Origin: PBB1 sp965229345
Lineage (GTDB): Bacteria; Pseudomonadota; Gammaproteobacteria; Burkholderiales; Burkholderiaceae_C
NCBI GenBank assembly: GCA_965229345.1
Contig: OZ245872.1
Coordinates: 62,001-126,000, forward strand
Length of the DNA stretch: 64,000 bases
Direction of reading: 5' to 3'
The notes beneath the pieces are model-generated. The model ran no database searches. It saw only the letters and a program-made list of their open reading frames with translations, and was not told the origin of the DNA. Position 1 is the stretch's first letter. Every line of letters begins with the position of its first letter. This document shows, piece after piece, positions 1 through 9,098 of the stretch. The position numbers were made by a program, and so were the translations under genes.

Positions 1-277
1 CCCACAGGCCTGTGGCCAGCACGAGTGAGCGGCGCACCCACCGCCGCCTTTGGGCGTCGTCCGGGTCAGCCGACAAGAAACGCACGATTCCAGTCGGCAG
101 GCATGCCAGCAGCAACGGCACCAGCACGCTGGAAACCACCGCCACCTGCGCCCAGATTCCGTACTCTGCTTCAGAGAGGCGGCGGGTCAGCAAAGGCAGC
201 AGCAGCAACCCCAGGGCCCGCTCGACGAGCACGGCCGAGCCGTACCACAGCGTGTCGGATTTCAGGTCGACTCTCAA
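1..277 (-). CDS. Polysaccharide flippase (Wzx/MOP type), N-terminal fragment
   Basis: The first about 92 residues of a membrane protein that continues beyond the left edge. The N-terminus has a charged start, then SDTLWYGSAVLVERALGLLL, PLLTRRLSEAEYGIWAQ and a second hydrophobic stretch (VAVVSSVLVPLLLACLPTG). That is the usual opening of O-antigen and polysaccharide flippases of the MOP superfamily, which move undecaprenyl-linked glycan units across the inner membrane. No ATG is available: a TAG stop immediately precedes a TTG at 277, so TTG is taken as the start with only weak ribosome-binding support. The WbpD-like gene just upstream on the same strand supports a surface-glycan locus. The family is fairly clear; the substrate cannot be told. 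Confidence 0.7.
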   Translation of the reverse strand, partial: MRVDLKSDTLWYGSAVLVERALGLLLLPLLTRRLSEAEYGIWAQVAVVSSVLVPLLLACLPTGIVRFLSADPDDAQRRRWVRRSLVLATGLW

Positions 278-350
278 CTAGAACCCAAGCAACTCGCCTC
301 GTACACCGGTGCGACCGGGCACGGGCTTCCGGTACGGTGACGGCAGCGGA

Positions 351-941
351 TCAGGCGCCAACCAGGTCGCCAGCCAACCCGCACACCCCGTCTCTCAGCA
401 CATACCGCTCGCCCGTGGCCGGGCACGAGGCCACGCCATCGCCCTTGAGCGGCAGGGCCAGGGGTTCGCCGTGCCGGCTCATCCAGCCGATCTGGCGTGC
501 CGGCACGCCGACCACCAGCGCGTAATCGGGGACATTGCGGCTGACGACCGCACCGGCGCCGATGAAGGCGTAGCGGCCGATGGTGGTGCCGCAGACCACG
601 GTGCAGTTCGCGCCGAGTGTGGCGCCCTGGCGGATCAGCGTCTTGCACAGTTCGGCATCTCGCGACACCGCAGCGCGCGGGTTGAAGACATTGGTGAACA
701 CCACGCTCGGGCCGCAGAACACATCGTCTTCGAGCGTCACCGCGTCGTAGACCGACACGTTGTTCTGGATGTTGACGTTGCGGCCGATGCTGACTTCGTT
801 GCCGATGTAGACGCCCTGGCCCAGTGCGCAGTCAGCGCCGATGCGGGCCCCTGCGCACACGTGCGCGAAGTGGGACACCCGAGTACCCGCGCCGAGTTGC
901 GCCCCCGGGTCGACCACGGCAGTCGGGTGTATCAGCCCCAT
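351..941 (-). CDS. wbpD: Sugar N-acetyltransferase, WbpD-like (hexapeptide repeat)
   Basis: A 196-residue left-handed beta-helix acyltransferase. It matches the WbpD type, which acetylates the 3-amino group of UDP-2-acetamido-3-amino-2,3-dideoxy-glucuronate for O-antigen synthesis. Successive hexapeptide turns run from residue 5 to about 145 (HPTAVVDPGAQLG, IGADCALGQGVYIGNEVSIG, TLGANCTVVCGTTIG). The family hallmarks IQNNVSVYD, GPSVVFTNVFNPRA and VGVPARQIGWMS are all present, and length is close to the usual 190-195 residues. It lies 73 bases upstream of a flippase gene on the same strand, consistent with one lipopolysaccharide or capsule operon running off the left edge. The exact donor sugar is inferred from family resemblance only. 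Confidence 0.85.
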   Translation of the reverse strand: MGLIHPTAVVDPGAQLGAGTRVSHFAHVCAGARIGADCALGQGVYIGNEVSIGRNVNIQNNVSVYDAVTLEDDVFCGPSVVFTNVFNPRAAVSRDAELCKTLIRQGATLGANCTVVCGTTIGRYAFIGAGAVVSRNVPDYALVVGVPARQIGWMSRHGEPLALPLKGDGVASCPATGERYVLRDGVCGLAGDLVGA

Positions 942-1117
942 CAGCGTGCGCGCCGATCACGGCGGCGGGGCCAACCCACAGCGCCAGCGCGAGCGGTCAT
1001 CGCGCAGTGTCGACAAGGACGTGTTTGAACATGTCGCTGATTTTAGGCATGGCAGCGCCGCCTCCTGGCGCCCAAGGCCCCAACCTAAAATCGACGACCG
1101 CCTTCACCATCGCCTCC

Positions 1118-2680
1118 ATGACCGCAGACCACGCCCCTTCCGCGCCGCCCTCACCTGCCGTTGCCAGCACGGCGGCAGACGAGAACCAGCTGATCACCGA
1201 ACGCCGCGAGAAGCTGGCGGCGGTACGCGCATCGGCGCAGGCCGGTGGAGGCGTCGCCTTCCCGAACGACTTCAAGCCCGCGAACCGCGCTGCCGAACTG
1301 GTCGCCGCCTACGGCGAGCGCAGCAACGAGGAGCTCGAAGCGTTGAACCTCACGGTCAGCGTGGCGGGCCGGATGCTGCTGAAGCGGGTGATGGGCAAGG
1401 CCAGCTTCTGCACGCTGCAAGACGGCTCACTCGGCGCCACCGGCGGGCGCATTCAGCTGTTCGTCACCAAGGACGCACTGGGCGAGACCCCCTACGACGC
1501 CTTCAAGCACTGGGACCTGGGCGACATCCTCGGCGCCGTGGGCACGCTCTTCAAGACCAAGACCGGCGAGTTGTCGGTGCGCGTGACCACGCTGCGCCTC
1601 TTGACCAAGAGCCTGCGACCGCTGCCCGACAAGTTCCACGGCATGACCGACCAGGAACAGAAGTACCGCCAGCGCTATGTCGACCTGATCACCGACGACG
1701 CCGCCCGGGCGCGATTCACCGCTCGCAGCAAGGCGCTGAGTTCGATCCGCCAGTTCATGGTCGACCATGGCTTCATGGAAGTCGAAACCCCGATGCTGCA
1801 CCCGATCCCGGGCGGCGCCAACGCGAAGCCCTTCGTCACCCACCACAACGCGCTCGACCAGCAGATGTTCCTGCGCATCGCGCCCGAGCTGTACCTGAAG
1901 CGCCTGATCGTCGGCGGCTTCGAGCGTGTGTTCGAGATCAACCGCAGCTTCCGCAACGAAGGCATCAGCGTTCGGCACAACCCCGAATTCACGATGATGG
2001 AGTTCTACGCGGCGTACTGGAACCACCACGACCTGATGGACTACACCGAGCAGGTGCTGCGCCATGCGGCACGCGGCGCGACCGGCTCGGCGACGCTGAC
2101 GTATGGCGGCAAGACCGTCGATCTGGACGCCCCATTTGCCCGGCTGACGGTGCGCGATTCACTGGTCGCCTATGCCGGCCTCAGCACCGAAGAAGCCGGC
2201 GATGCCGCCGTGCTGCACGCCAAGCTGAAGGCCCTGGGCGAAGAACCACCCGCCCACTGGAAGCTGCCCGAACTGCAGTTCGGCCTGTTCGAGGCCGTGG
2301 TCGAAGAACAGCTGTGGAACCCGACCTTCATCATCGACTACCCGGTCGAGGTGAGCCCGCTGGCCCGCGCGTCGGACACCGACCCGTCGATCACCGAGCG
2401 CTTCGAGCTGTTCATCACCGGCCGCGAATACGCCAACGGCTTTTCCGAGCTGAACGACGCCGAGGACCAGGCAGAACGCTTCAAGAAGCAAATGGCCAAC
2501 AAGGACGCCGGCGACGAGGAAGCGATGTACTACGACGCCGATTTCATCCGCGCCCTGGAAATCGGCATGCCGCCCACCGGTGGCTGCGGCATCGGCATCG
2601 ACCGGCTGATGATGCTGATCACCGACAGCCCGAGCATCCGCGACGTGATCCTCTTTCCTTCCCTCAGGAAGGAGTCGTGA
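1118..2680 (+). CDS. lysS: Lysyl-tRNA synthetase, class II
   Basis: A 520-residue class II aminoacyl-tRNA synthetase that charges tRNA-Lys with lysine in the cytoplasm. After a Pro/Ala-rich leader of about 20 residues comes the OB-fold anticodon-binding domain (about 75-165, including GRMLLKRVMGKASFCTLQD). The catalytic domain carries motif 2 (FRNEGISVRHNPEFTMMEF) and motif 3 (GGCGIGIDRLMMLI) near the C-terminus. The reading frame is open much further upstream, but the ATG at 1118 gives the normal family length and follows a TAAAAT sequence (1086-1091) of the kind often seen as a -10 in this group. The gene is divergent from the polysaccharide genes. Confidence 0.96.
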   Translation: MTADHAPSAPPSPAVASTAADENQLITERREKLAAVRASAQAGGGVAFPNDFKPANRAAELVAAYGERSNEELEALNLTVSVAGRMLLKRVMGKASFCTLQDGSLGATGGRIQLFVTKDALGETPYDAFKHWDLGDILGAVGTLFKTKTGELSVRVTTLRLLTKSLRPLPDKFHGMTDQEQKYRQRYVDLITDDAARARFTARSKALSSIRQFMVDHGFMEVETPMLHPIPGGANAKPFVTHHNALDQQMFLRIAPELYLKRLIVGGFERVFEINRSFRNEGISVRHNPEFTMMEFYAAYWNHHDLMDYTEQVLRHAARGATGSATLTYGGKTVDLDAPFARLTVRDSLVAYAGLSTEEAGDAAVLHAKLKALGEEPPAHWKLPELQFGLFEAVVEEQLWNPTFIIDYPVEVSPLARASDTDPSITERFELFITGREYANGFSELNDAEDQAERFKKQMANKDAGDEEAMYYDADFIRALEIGMPPTGGCGIGIDRLMMLITDSPSIRDVILFPSLRKES

Positions 2681-2813
2681 GGCTCCCGGCGCTGCGCGAG
2701 CAAGCACCGTAGGGCATCACCCACTTCGGTTTTTCCCGTCCCACGCATAGCATCTCATCAACGCTCGCCCAGTCAGACCGCCCCTCGTCCCTACAAACCC
2801 TCACGCCCTGACC

Positions 2814-3683
2814 ATGAGCGTCTTGTCAGCAACGGCGACCTTTGCGCGTCAGGTAGGGCTGGGGTGGCTGGCCAACATGGTCAAGGGTTGGGTCAGGCCA
2901 GATCACCGGGTCTATGTCGCCCCACGGGGACCGGCACAAAAGCTGCCTGCCAGCAACTTCGCGCCGACCGAGTTGTTGGCAGCCGTGGAGAAGGACCAAC
3001 CGAGCAACGACCTGTTCGATGCCTGGATGACCATTCCCAGTGGCCACAAATGGCTGCACTACTTCGAGAACTACCAGGAGCTGCTGGGGCCTCTTCGGGA
3101 GCGTCCGATCAGGATGCTCGAGATCGGCGTGTACAGGGGAGCGTCCCTCGCACTTTGGCGCAAGTACCTTCATCCTGCCGCGGTCATCGTCGGCATCGAC
3201 ATCGACGAAGGCTGTCGCCAGTTCGATCGGCCGGCAGAGGGTGTACACGTGAGGATCGGCAGCCAGGCCGACCCGGCATTTCTTGATCAGGTCGCGCGCA
3301 AGTTCGGCCCGTTCGACGTGATCATCGACGACGGCAGCCACGTCGTGTCTCACATGATCGCCAGCTTCGGTCATCTGTTCCTGCCCGCATTGGCTGACGA
3401 CGGCATCTACATCGCCGAGGACACGCACACGAACTTCTGGCCCGAGTACCGCGACCGACCGTATTCCTTTGTCGACATGTGCAAGGACTTGGCTGACACG
3501 ATGCACACCCACTACGCCCTACAGCCCGGCGAGCCTGCCTATCGGATGGGAAGCTCCCACCGTCGCGCATCCTTGACCGTGCCTCGGATTGCCGCGCACA
3601 TCAAAGAGATCAGCTTTCGAGACTCGATCGTCGTGATCCGGAAAAAGGCCGCGGGTCGGCTCCCTGGCAGCCAGCACAACTAG
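2814..3683 (+). CDS. SAM-dependent methyltransferase, macrocin/sugar O-methyltransferase type
   Basis: A 289-residue class I methyltransferase. SAM motif I is MLEIGVYRGASLALWR (about 101-116), followed by an acidic motif II (VGIDIDEGC) and the metal-site-like IIDDGSHV (about 169-176). IDDGSHV and the later YIAEDTHTNFWPEYRD are typical of the family containing macrocin and tetracenomycin-sugar O-methyltransferases, which methylate sugar hydroxyls in a divalent-metal-dependent way. The first 80 residues are unlike the core and may bind substrate. Position after lysS and near a polysaccharide locus suggests a role in decorating a surface sugar; that is inference. Confidence 0.7.
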   Translation: MSVLSATATFARQVGLGWLANMVKGWVRPDHRVYVAPRGPAQKLPASNFAPTELLAAVEKDQPSNDLFDAWMTIPSGHKWLHYFENYQELLGPLRERPIRMLEIGVYRGASLALWRKYLHPAAVIVGIDIDEGCRQFDRPAEGVHVRIGSQADPAFLDQVARKFGPFDVIIDDGSHVVSHMIASFGHLFLPALADDGIYIAEDTHTNFWPEYRDRPYSFVDMCKDLADTMHTHYALQPGEPAYRMGSSHRRASLTVPRIAAHIKEISFRDSIVVIRKKAAGRLPGSQHN

Positions 3684-3751
3684 CGCGGCACGGCGCTCCA
3701 GGGGCTGGCGTTTTCTCAGTATTCAAACCCCTGAAAATATCACGAGTATGT

Positions 3752-4237
3752 TTACTTAATAAATATGGGGACGACGGTGCTTTCACTCGGCCTGACCATC
3801 CCCGGTGATTCAGTGACAGGCACACCGGCATCTTTCAAGAGAGAAAAAGCCTTATCACTGTCTTCGACGGTAATAGCAATTTTTCCGACGTCAGAAAACA
3901 GCTGCAATTGACGCCCAAGACCGAACGAGTACAGAGCAGCTCGATCAATTCTGGTAAATGGAATTACCAAGTCTTTTTGATACCGGCGCGCGACGTGATG
4001 CCAGCCGAGAACCCATATTTCATTTTTCTTGTGAACATAAACGCAATCCTGAAATACAGCAGTGCTCGCGCTCAATGCTGTTACGCCATAGGTACAGCGC
4101 CCGTGATATCTAATGTCACTGGCGTCAGCTGAAACATCCTCTGCGAACTTTTGAGAGAAATTGCTGGAGTTGTACGGCACGGTTGCACACGCACCCAATA
4201 CCCCAGTCAGCAGCACTAGAAATACGATTTTCATCAT
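3752..4237 (-). CDS. Hypothetical lipoprotein, low-GC gene
   Basis: A 161-residue predicted lipoprotein of unknown function. The N-terminus MMKIVFLVLLTGVLGAC is a type II signal peptide with lipobox LGAC. The mature part contains DIRYHGRCTYGVTALSASTA and ends in a beta-rich PIFIK. The frame could be extended to a TTG at 4247-4249, but the tandem ATGs at 4237/4234 start exactly at the signal peptide and are preceded by GGGA. The base composition is strikingly AT-rich (AAA, ATT and TTT codons) compared with every neighbour, which suggests recent transfer. Flanking spacers (3684-3751, 4238-4360) are equally AT-rich and hold no other gene I can support. Confidence 0.65.
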   Translation of the reverse strand: MMKIVFLVLLTGVLGACATVPYNSSNFSQKFAEDVSADASDIRYHGRCTYGVTALSASTAVFQDCVYVHKKNEIWVLGWHHVARRYQKDLVIPFTRIDRAALYSFGLGRQLQLFSDVGKIAITVEDSDKAFSLLKDAGVPVTESPGMVRPSESTVVPIFIK

Positions 4238-4360
4238 CTCAATTCCCAAGAAAAAATATCTTCAAAAAGCTTCTTCCGAAGAGCCATTGTTCACATCAAC
4301 CGCAACATCGAAAAGAAAAAGCCGGCCGCTCAAGGTTCTGCTGTTGCAGAAGGCAAATGA

Positions 4361-5149
4361 TCAGCGCTGCTTGAACACCGGCTTGCGCTTGTTGACGAAG
4401 GCGTCCATGCCTTCCTTCTGGTCGTCGGTGGCGAACAGCGAGTGGAACATTCGGCGCTCGTGGCTGACGCCATCGGCCAGGGTGCCTTCGAAGGCACGGT
4501 TGACGCACTCCTTGGCCATCATGACGCTCGGGCCGCTGTACTCGCAGACGCTTTGCGCGGCGGCGAGCGCCACGGTGAGCAATTCGGCCGCCGGCACCAC
4601 GCGCGACACCAGACCGGCCCGCTCGGCCTCCGCCGCATCCATCATCCGGCCGGTCAGCACCAGGTCCATCGCCTTGGCCTTGCCGATCGCACGCGGCAGT
4701 CGCTGGGTGCCGCCGGCGCCTGGAATGATGCCAAGCTTGATCTCGGGCTGCCCGAACTTGGCGGTGTCGGCCGCGATGATGAAGTCGCACATCATCGCCA
4801 GCTCGCAGCCGCCCCCCAGCGCAAAGCCCGCCACCGCGGCGATCACCGGCTTGCGCACGCTGCGCAGCGCCTCCCAGTTGCGGGTGATGAAGTCACCCTT
4901 GTAGGCCTCCATGTAGGTCAGCGTGGCCATCGCGCCGATGTCGGCGCCAGCCGCAAAGGCCTTCTCGCTGCCGGTGATCACGATGCAGCCGATGCCCTCG
5001 TCGCCGTCGAAGGCCTGCAACGCCGCGCCCAGCTCGCTCATCAGGCCATCGTTCAGCGCATTGAGCTGCTTGGGCCGGTTCAGCGTGATCAAACCGGTCT
5101 TCAGCGGGCCGTCGCCCACGGTGTCGGTGAGGATGAATTCGTGGGGCAT
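4361..5149 (-). CDS. Enoyl-CoA hydratase
   Basis: A 262-residue crotonase-superfamily enzyme that hydrates trans-2-enoyl-CoA in fatty acid beta-oxidation. The CoA-binding segment FAAGADIGAM, the oxyanion-hole and first-glutamate region GFALGGGCELAMMCD, and the second-glutamate region PEIKLGIIPGAGGTQRLPR are all intact, so a true hydratase is likely rather than an isomerase or decarboxylase. Length is normal for the short-chain hydratase FadB1/ECHS1 type. A GGAGA lies 7 bases before the ATG. It stands alone, with no thiolase or dehydrogenase next to it, so chain-length specificity is open. Confidence 0.92.
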   Translation of the reverse strand: MPHEFILTDTVGDGPLKTGLITLNRPKQLNALNDGLMSELGAALQAFDGDEGIGCIVITGSEKAFAAGADIGAMATLTYMEAYKGDFITRNWEALRSVRKPVIAAVAGFALGGGCELAMMCDFIIAADTAKFGQPEIKLGIIPGAGGTQRLPRAIGKAKAMDLVLTGRMMDAAEAERAGLVSRVVPAAELLTVALAAAQSVCEYSGPSVMMAKECVNRAFEGTLADGVSHERRMFHSLFATDDQKEGMDAFVNKRKPVFKQR

Positions 5150-5196
5150 GGCGGTTCTCCGTAGACAGGGCTCTTGGACCCCACTTTAGGGCGGGT

Positions 5197-6363
5197 TCAC
5201 TGGGTCAACTGCGGCCGTCGCTTGATCATCAGGTCGATGTAGGTGTCGGTGTCCTGCTGGATGCGGATGCGCACCGGCAGGTACTGCAGGCTGGGAGCGA
5301 ACCATACCGTGGCCGACAGCTCGTCGCCCTTGCGCGATTCGCGACGCGGTTGCAACGGGATGGCGTCGATCGGTCCGATCGGGGTGTACACCGACTCGGA
5401 CTCCCGGATGTCGTAGGTCCATACGCTCATGCGCCGCGGAAGCGCCAGCGGCAACTCGATCGTGCCCCCCGGTTTCAGCAGCTGGGGTTGCCGTGTGAAC
5501 AGGTAGGTGAGCTGCACGAACTGGCTGGCCGTGTCCTGCACGCCGGGCACGCGCTCGACACGCTGTCCGTTGTTGAGCAGCACCGACTCCGGTTCCAGCG
5601 TGACGCTCGCGCGCTTGCGGTCCTTGAACGCGGCCTTGCTCTCCTCGTCGTAGCGCTCGGGCACCAGCCCGGCGTCGCTCAAGCGACCATCGCTGCTCAT
5701 CCGGCGCGAGTACAGCGGTGCGAACGAGGCACCAACCACCACATCCAGGTGCACCTGGTAGCGCTCGCCGACACGCACCCAATCGACTTGCGCGCTGCCG
5801 TAGACCTCGCCGCGGTAGTTGCCGGTCAACTCATAGGTGATGCGGGTGGAGGGCGGCCAGCCGAAGGCTTCGATGCTCGGCGCTGGAGCCGATGCGGGCG
5901 CCGATGCGGGGGCGACAGCTGCTGCCGTGGGCAGCGACGGCGCAGGTTCTGCGACGGAGGCGACTGCCGGCATGACCGGGGCCGAGGCCGCAGGCGCGGG
6001 CGCACTCGCAGGCGGGTCTGCTGGCGCTGCCGCCAGCACCGGGGCCGTCTCCGGCGCCGACGCGGCCGCGTCGGGGGCCGAGGCGGCCGCAACCGCCGGG
6101 GTCGCCTGCCGTGGGGGCCGCGGAGGGGCGGCCGGTGCTGGTGGGGGTGGCACGGCCGCTGGCGCAGGCGGCGTGCTGAAGGCCATGTCCTGCACCGCCA
6201 CCAGCTCGATGCGCGCCGGCTTCTTGCCCTGGTCGAAGTCGATGACGCTGTCGTTGATGCTGCGCATCACGCACGCGTGCATCACCAGAACGGCGGCAAC
6301 GAGTGCCACGCGGCCCGCGATCCGCCTGCGGCCGGCCACTGGGGCTTGCGCCATGGAGGTCAT
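5197..6363 (-). CDS. DUF3108 domain protein with Pro/Ala-rich linker
   Basis: A 388-residue protein with an N-terminal membrane anchor (about residues 14-32, RIAGRVALVAAVLVMHACVM). A low-complexity Ala/Pro/Ser linker of roughly 110 residues follows, then a C-terminal DUF3108 domain (from about 165, ITYELTGNYRGEVYGSAQVDW). DUF3108 proteins are predicted periplasmic beta-rich proteins of unknown role. The layout suggests a periplasm-spanning tether holding a soluble domain near the outer membrane. It lies 26 bases downstream of the M61 peptidase gene in the same direction, and the pair is probably co-transcribed. ATG 6363 and ATG 6354 are equally possible starts. Confidence 0.75.
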   Translation of the reverse strand: MTSMAQAPVAGRRRIAGRVALVAAVLVMHACVMRSINDSVIDFDQGKKPARIELVAVQDMAFSTPPAPAAVPPPPAPAAPPRPPRQATPAVAAASAPDAAASAPETAPVLAAAPADPPASAPAPAASAPVMPAVASVAEPAPSLPTAAAVAPASAPASAPAPSIEAFGWPPSTRITYELTGNYRGEVYGSAQVDWVRVGERYQVHLDVVVGASFAPLYSRRMSSDGRLSDAGLVPERYDEESKAAFKDRKRASVTLEPESVLLNNGQRVERVPGVQDTASQFVQLTYLFTRQPQLLKPGGTIELPLALPRRMSVWTYDIRESESVYTPIGPIDAIPLQPRRESRKGDELSATVWFAPSLQYLPVRIRIQQDTDTYIDLMIKRRPQLTQ

Positions 6364-6389
6364 CGCGGGTGTCGAGCCTGCTGCGGGCG

Positions 6390-8189
6390 TCAGGCGCCCA
6401 GCCAGGCGCTGCGCAGCGCGAGCGCGGCTCGGGGCGCCTGGACGTCAGCCGTCAGACCGACCACACCAGCGAGCACGCTGGCATCGGGCACATCGATCGA
6501 CAGCCTGAGCAGACGCTGATCGCGCGACACCAGCAGCACGCCTGGCTGCCCGGGCGTGAGCAGCCGCAGTACATCGTCGAGCCGGCGCAGCCGCCACTCA
6601 CCGAGCCCCAGCACCTCGTCGCCGGCCGACAGACCAGCGCGTTCAGCCGCACCGCCGCGCAGCACATGGGTGACCTTGATGCCGGTCAGTGCGCTTTCAC
6701 TGACGCGCATGCCCAGGCGCTGGGTCAGCGTGGCCGGTGGCGTCTGCCATTGCACGCCGAAGCGCTGGAGCAGATCCTTCAACGGCAGGTCACCGGTGCC
6801 GTGCACCCACTCGCGCAGCTGGCGGGTCAGCGCATCGGCCTGCGCCGGGCCGGCGACCTCGCGCAGCACCTCGACAACATCGCCCTCGGTGATCGGGCCA
6901 CCGGCGCTGCGTGCCCACAGGCCGCGCATCACGGCATCGAGCGTGGCTGAGCGGCGTGATCCTGCGGTGCGCAGGCTCAGGTCCAGCGCCAGCGCGACCA
7001 GCGATCCCTTGGTGTAGTAGCTGATGGTCGCGTTCGGCGTGTTCTCGTCGCTGCGGTAGTACTTCACCCAGGCGTCGAAGCTGGCCTGCGCCACGCTTTG
7101 CACCTGCCGGCCCGGCATGCCCAGCACGCTGGTCACGGTCTTGGCCACCGCCTTCAAATAGCGTGCGTCGTCGATCAGCCCTGCGCGGCGCAGCAGCAGG
7201 TCGTCGTAATAGGAGGTGAAGCCCTCGAAGAACCACAGCAGCTCGGTGTAGTTTTCGCGGGTGTAGTCCAGCGGTGCGAAGTCGCGCGGCTTCAGGCGCT
7301 TGACGTTCCAGGTGTGGAAATACTCGTGGCTGATCAGGCCCAGCAAGGTCACGTAGTTGTCGCTCTTTTCTTCGGGGCGCGCTCCCCGGGCCGCGTGGGC
7401 AGCGGGCACCCGCGGCAGGTCGCGCCGCGAGGCGATCAGGGCCGTGCTGGCGCGGTGCTCCAGCCCGCCATAGCCATCGTCGACGCAATTCAGCAAGAAG
7501 ACATAGCGCTGGAACGGAATGTCCGCACGCTTCGGCGCGTCCCCGTGCCAGAACGCGATCTCGGTCTCGCAGATGCGTTTCGTGTCGGCGAGCAGCCGGG
7601 TGCCATCAAAGTCGGGCAGCGCACCGGCCACCACCAGCTCATGCGGGACACCGTGCGCCTTGAATTGGCCGCGCCAGAAACGGCCCAATTCGAACGGGTG
7701 ATCGACCAGTTCGTCGTAGTCGGGTGCTTCGAACGCCATCGCGCCGGTCGCGTGCATCGAGGTGGCGACCTCCCAACCGCGCGGCAGCGCGCGCAGCTCG
7801 ATGCGATGCGGCTCGGCCTCGCGGCCTTCGACGCGCAGACACAGGCTGGTGCCGTTGAAGAAGCCGCGCTGCGCATCCAGGAACGCTGCGCGCACCGAGG
7901 TATCGAAGGCGTAGACCAGATAGCTCACCACCAGCGCGCCGCGCTCGCTGCACTCGGCCTGCCAGGTCGCCTTGTCGAGCTGCGTCAATGGCACAGGGCG
8001 CGACGCCGCGCGGCCGCCCTGCCTGGCTTCGAGCCCGCTCAAGTGGCGGGCGAACTCGCGCACCAGGTAGCTGCCCGGAATCCACACCGGCAGGCTCAGC
8101 CGCTGCCGGGCCGCCGGTTGGGGCACGGTCAGCGTGACGCGGTACAGGTGGGCGTTCGGATCGTGGAGTTCAATGCGGTAGGAAATCAT
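6390..8189 (-). CDS. M61 family metallopeptidase with PDZ domain
   Basis: A 599-residue zinc peptidase of the glycyl-aminopeptidase (M61) family. An N-terminal beta domain (about 1-170) precedes the peptidase core, whose zinc motif is HEYFH within GLISHEYFHTWNVKRLKP (about 288-305). A glutamate-rich segment downstream (TELLWFFEGFTSYYDDLLL) supplies the third ligand. The last about 110 residues form a PDZ-like domain (RLGMRVSE, HVLRGGAAERAGLSAGDEVL). No signal peptide is evident, so it is probably cytoplasmic. Family members cleave N-terminal Gly or Ala or act on small peptides; the natural substrate is unknown. Confidence 0.85.
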   Translation of the reverse strand: MISYRIELHDPNAHLYRVTLTVPQPAARQRLSLPVWIPGSYLVREFARHLSGLEARQGGRAASRPVPLTQLDKATWQAECSERGALVVSYLVYAFDTSVRAAFLDAQRGFFNGTSLCLRVEGREAEPHRIELRALPRGWEVATSMHATGAMAFEAPDYDELVDHPFELGRFWRGQFKAHGVPHELVVAGALPDFDGTRLLADTKRICETEIAFWHGDAPKRADIPFQRYVFLLNCVDDGYGGLEHRASTALIASRRDLPRVPAAHAARGARPEEKSDNYVTLLGLISHEYFHTWNVKRLKPRDFAPLDYTRENYTELLWFFEGFTSYYDDLLLRRAGLIDDARYLKAVAKTVTSVLGMPGRQVQSVAQASFDAWVKYYRSDENTPNATISYYTKGSLVALALDLSLRTAGSRRSATLDAVMRGLWARSAGGPITEGDVVEVLREVAGPAQADALTRQLREWVHGTGDLPLKDLLQRFGVQWQTPPATLTQRLGMRVSESALTGIKVTHVLRGGAAERAGLSAGDEVLGLGEWRLRRLDDVLRLLTPGQPGVLLVSRDQRLLRLSIDVPDASVLAGVVGLTADVQAPRAALALRSAWLGA

Positions 8190-8246
8190 GGGCGTATCGA
8201 AAGCAGGTCGGTGAGTGTTCGGTGTGGCAGCGCCAATGTTGCAACG

Positions 8247-9083
8247 TCAGTGCCGCAGTTCATCAGGCAGCGGAAACACGCTCTGGCAGGCGATGCAGAC
8301 GAACAGCTTGCGCCCACCGAGCGTGGCGCGCTCGACGGTGGCGCCGCACTCTCGGCAGGGCTGCTGCGCGCGGTCGAACACGAAGAATCGTGCCGCCTCG
8401 AAGCTCGCCCCCTGCTGACGCTGCACACGGTACAGCGCCATCGGCACGCACACCCCGCCGGTGCGAAAACTGCGGTGGCTGATGTCGCGCACCGCCTGGG
8501 CCAGCCGGTGCCGCTCGGCATCGCTGAGGTCGCCCAGGCGACGCCACGGGTTCAACCTGGCAACAAAAGCGATCTCGCTGCGCAGGTAGTTGCCCAGGCC
8601 GGCGAGCACCTGCTGATCGAGCAGCGCATCGGCAATGCGGCGGCGCGGAAACTGCGCCAGCCGCGCGGCGATGTCGCGTGTGGTGGTCGCATCGTCGAGC
8701 ACCTCGGGGCCGAGCTTGGCGATGTAGGGATGCGCCCCTTCTTCGCCGTAGCGCAGCCAGGCGAAATCGGTCGCGCTGTACAGCACCGCGCGCTGCGCAG
8801 GCGCTTCCAGCACCAACCGAATGGCCCGTGCGCGCAGCGGTTCATCGGGCCGATCGACCACCCATTCGCCGTACAGCTGGTTGTGTGAATACAGCAGGTC
8901 GCCGGTGGAAAAGCGCGTCAGCATCGCCTTGGAACGGGCACTGACCGACTCGACGGTGGCGCCTCGCAGCGCACGTTCCATCGGCGCCAGCGCAGGGTGT
9001 GCCAGCGTCATGCGCAGCGGCTGGCCGGCGATGCCACGGTGCACCGCTTGCGCCGCACGGCGGATTTCCGGACCTTCGGGCAT
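8247..9083 (-). CDS. nei: Endonuclease VIII, DNA glycosylase/AP lyase
   Basis: A 278-residue Fpg/Nei-family enzyme that removes oxidised pyrimidines from DNA in base excision repair and nicks the resulting abasic site. It begins MPEGPEIRRAA: after removal of Met, Pro1 is the Schiff-base nucleophile and the following Glu the catalytic acid. YSHNQLYGEW is characteristic of Nei rather than Fpg. The helix-two-turn-helix region (LLDQQVLAGLGNYLRSEI) and a C-terminal zinc finger (CRECG ... CIAC) are complete. It lies between the M61 gene and the DUF3429 gene in one minus-strand run with short spacers. Confidence 0.93.
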   Translation of the reverse strand: MPEGPEIRRAAQAVHRGIAGQPLRMTLAHPALAPMERALRGATVESVSARSKAMLTRFSTGDLLYSHNQLYGEWVVDRPDEPLRARAIRLVLEAPAQRAVLYSATDFAWLRYGEEGAHPYIAKLGPEVLDDATTTRDIAARLAQFPRRRIADALLDQQVLAGLGNYLRSEIAFVARLNPWRRLGDLSDAERHRLAQAVRDISHRSFRTGGVCVPMALYRVQRQQGASFEAARFFVFDRAQQPCRECGATVERATLGGRKLFVCIACQSVFPLPDELRH

Positions 9084-9098
9084 GGCCTGCCGCAGCGC

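Noticed and set aside
1086..1091. Full sigma-70 promoter for lysS
   Set aside because: TAAAAT is a fair -10, but no -35-like hexamer occurs 16-18 bases upstream, so only mentioned under lysS.
841..2712. Alternative plus-strand frame through lysS
   Set aside because: Arg/Pro/His-rich shadow; the overlapping frame contains all class II synthetase motifs.
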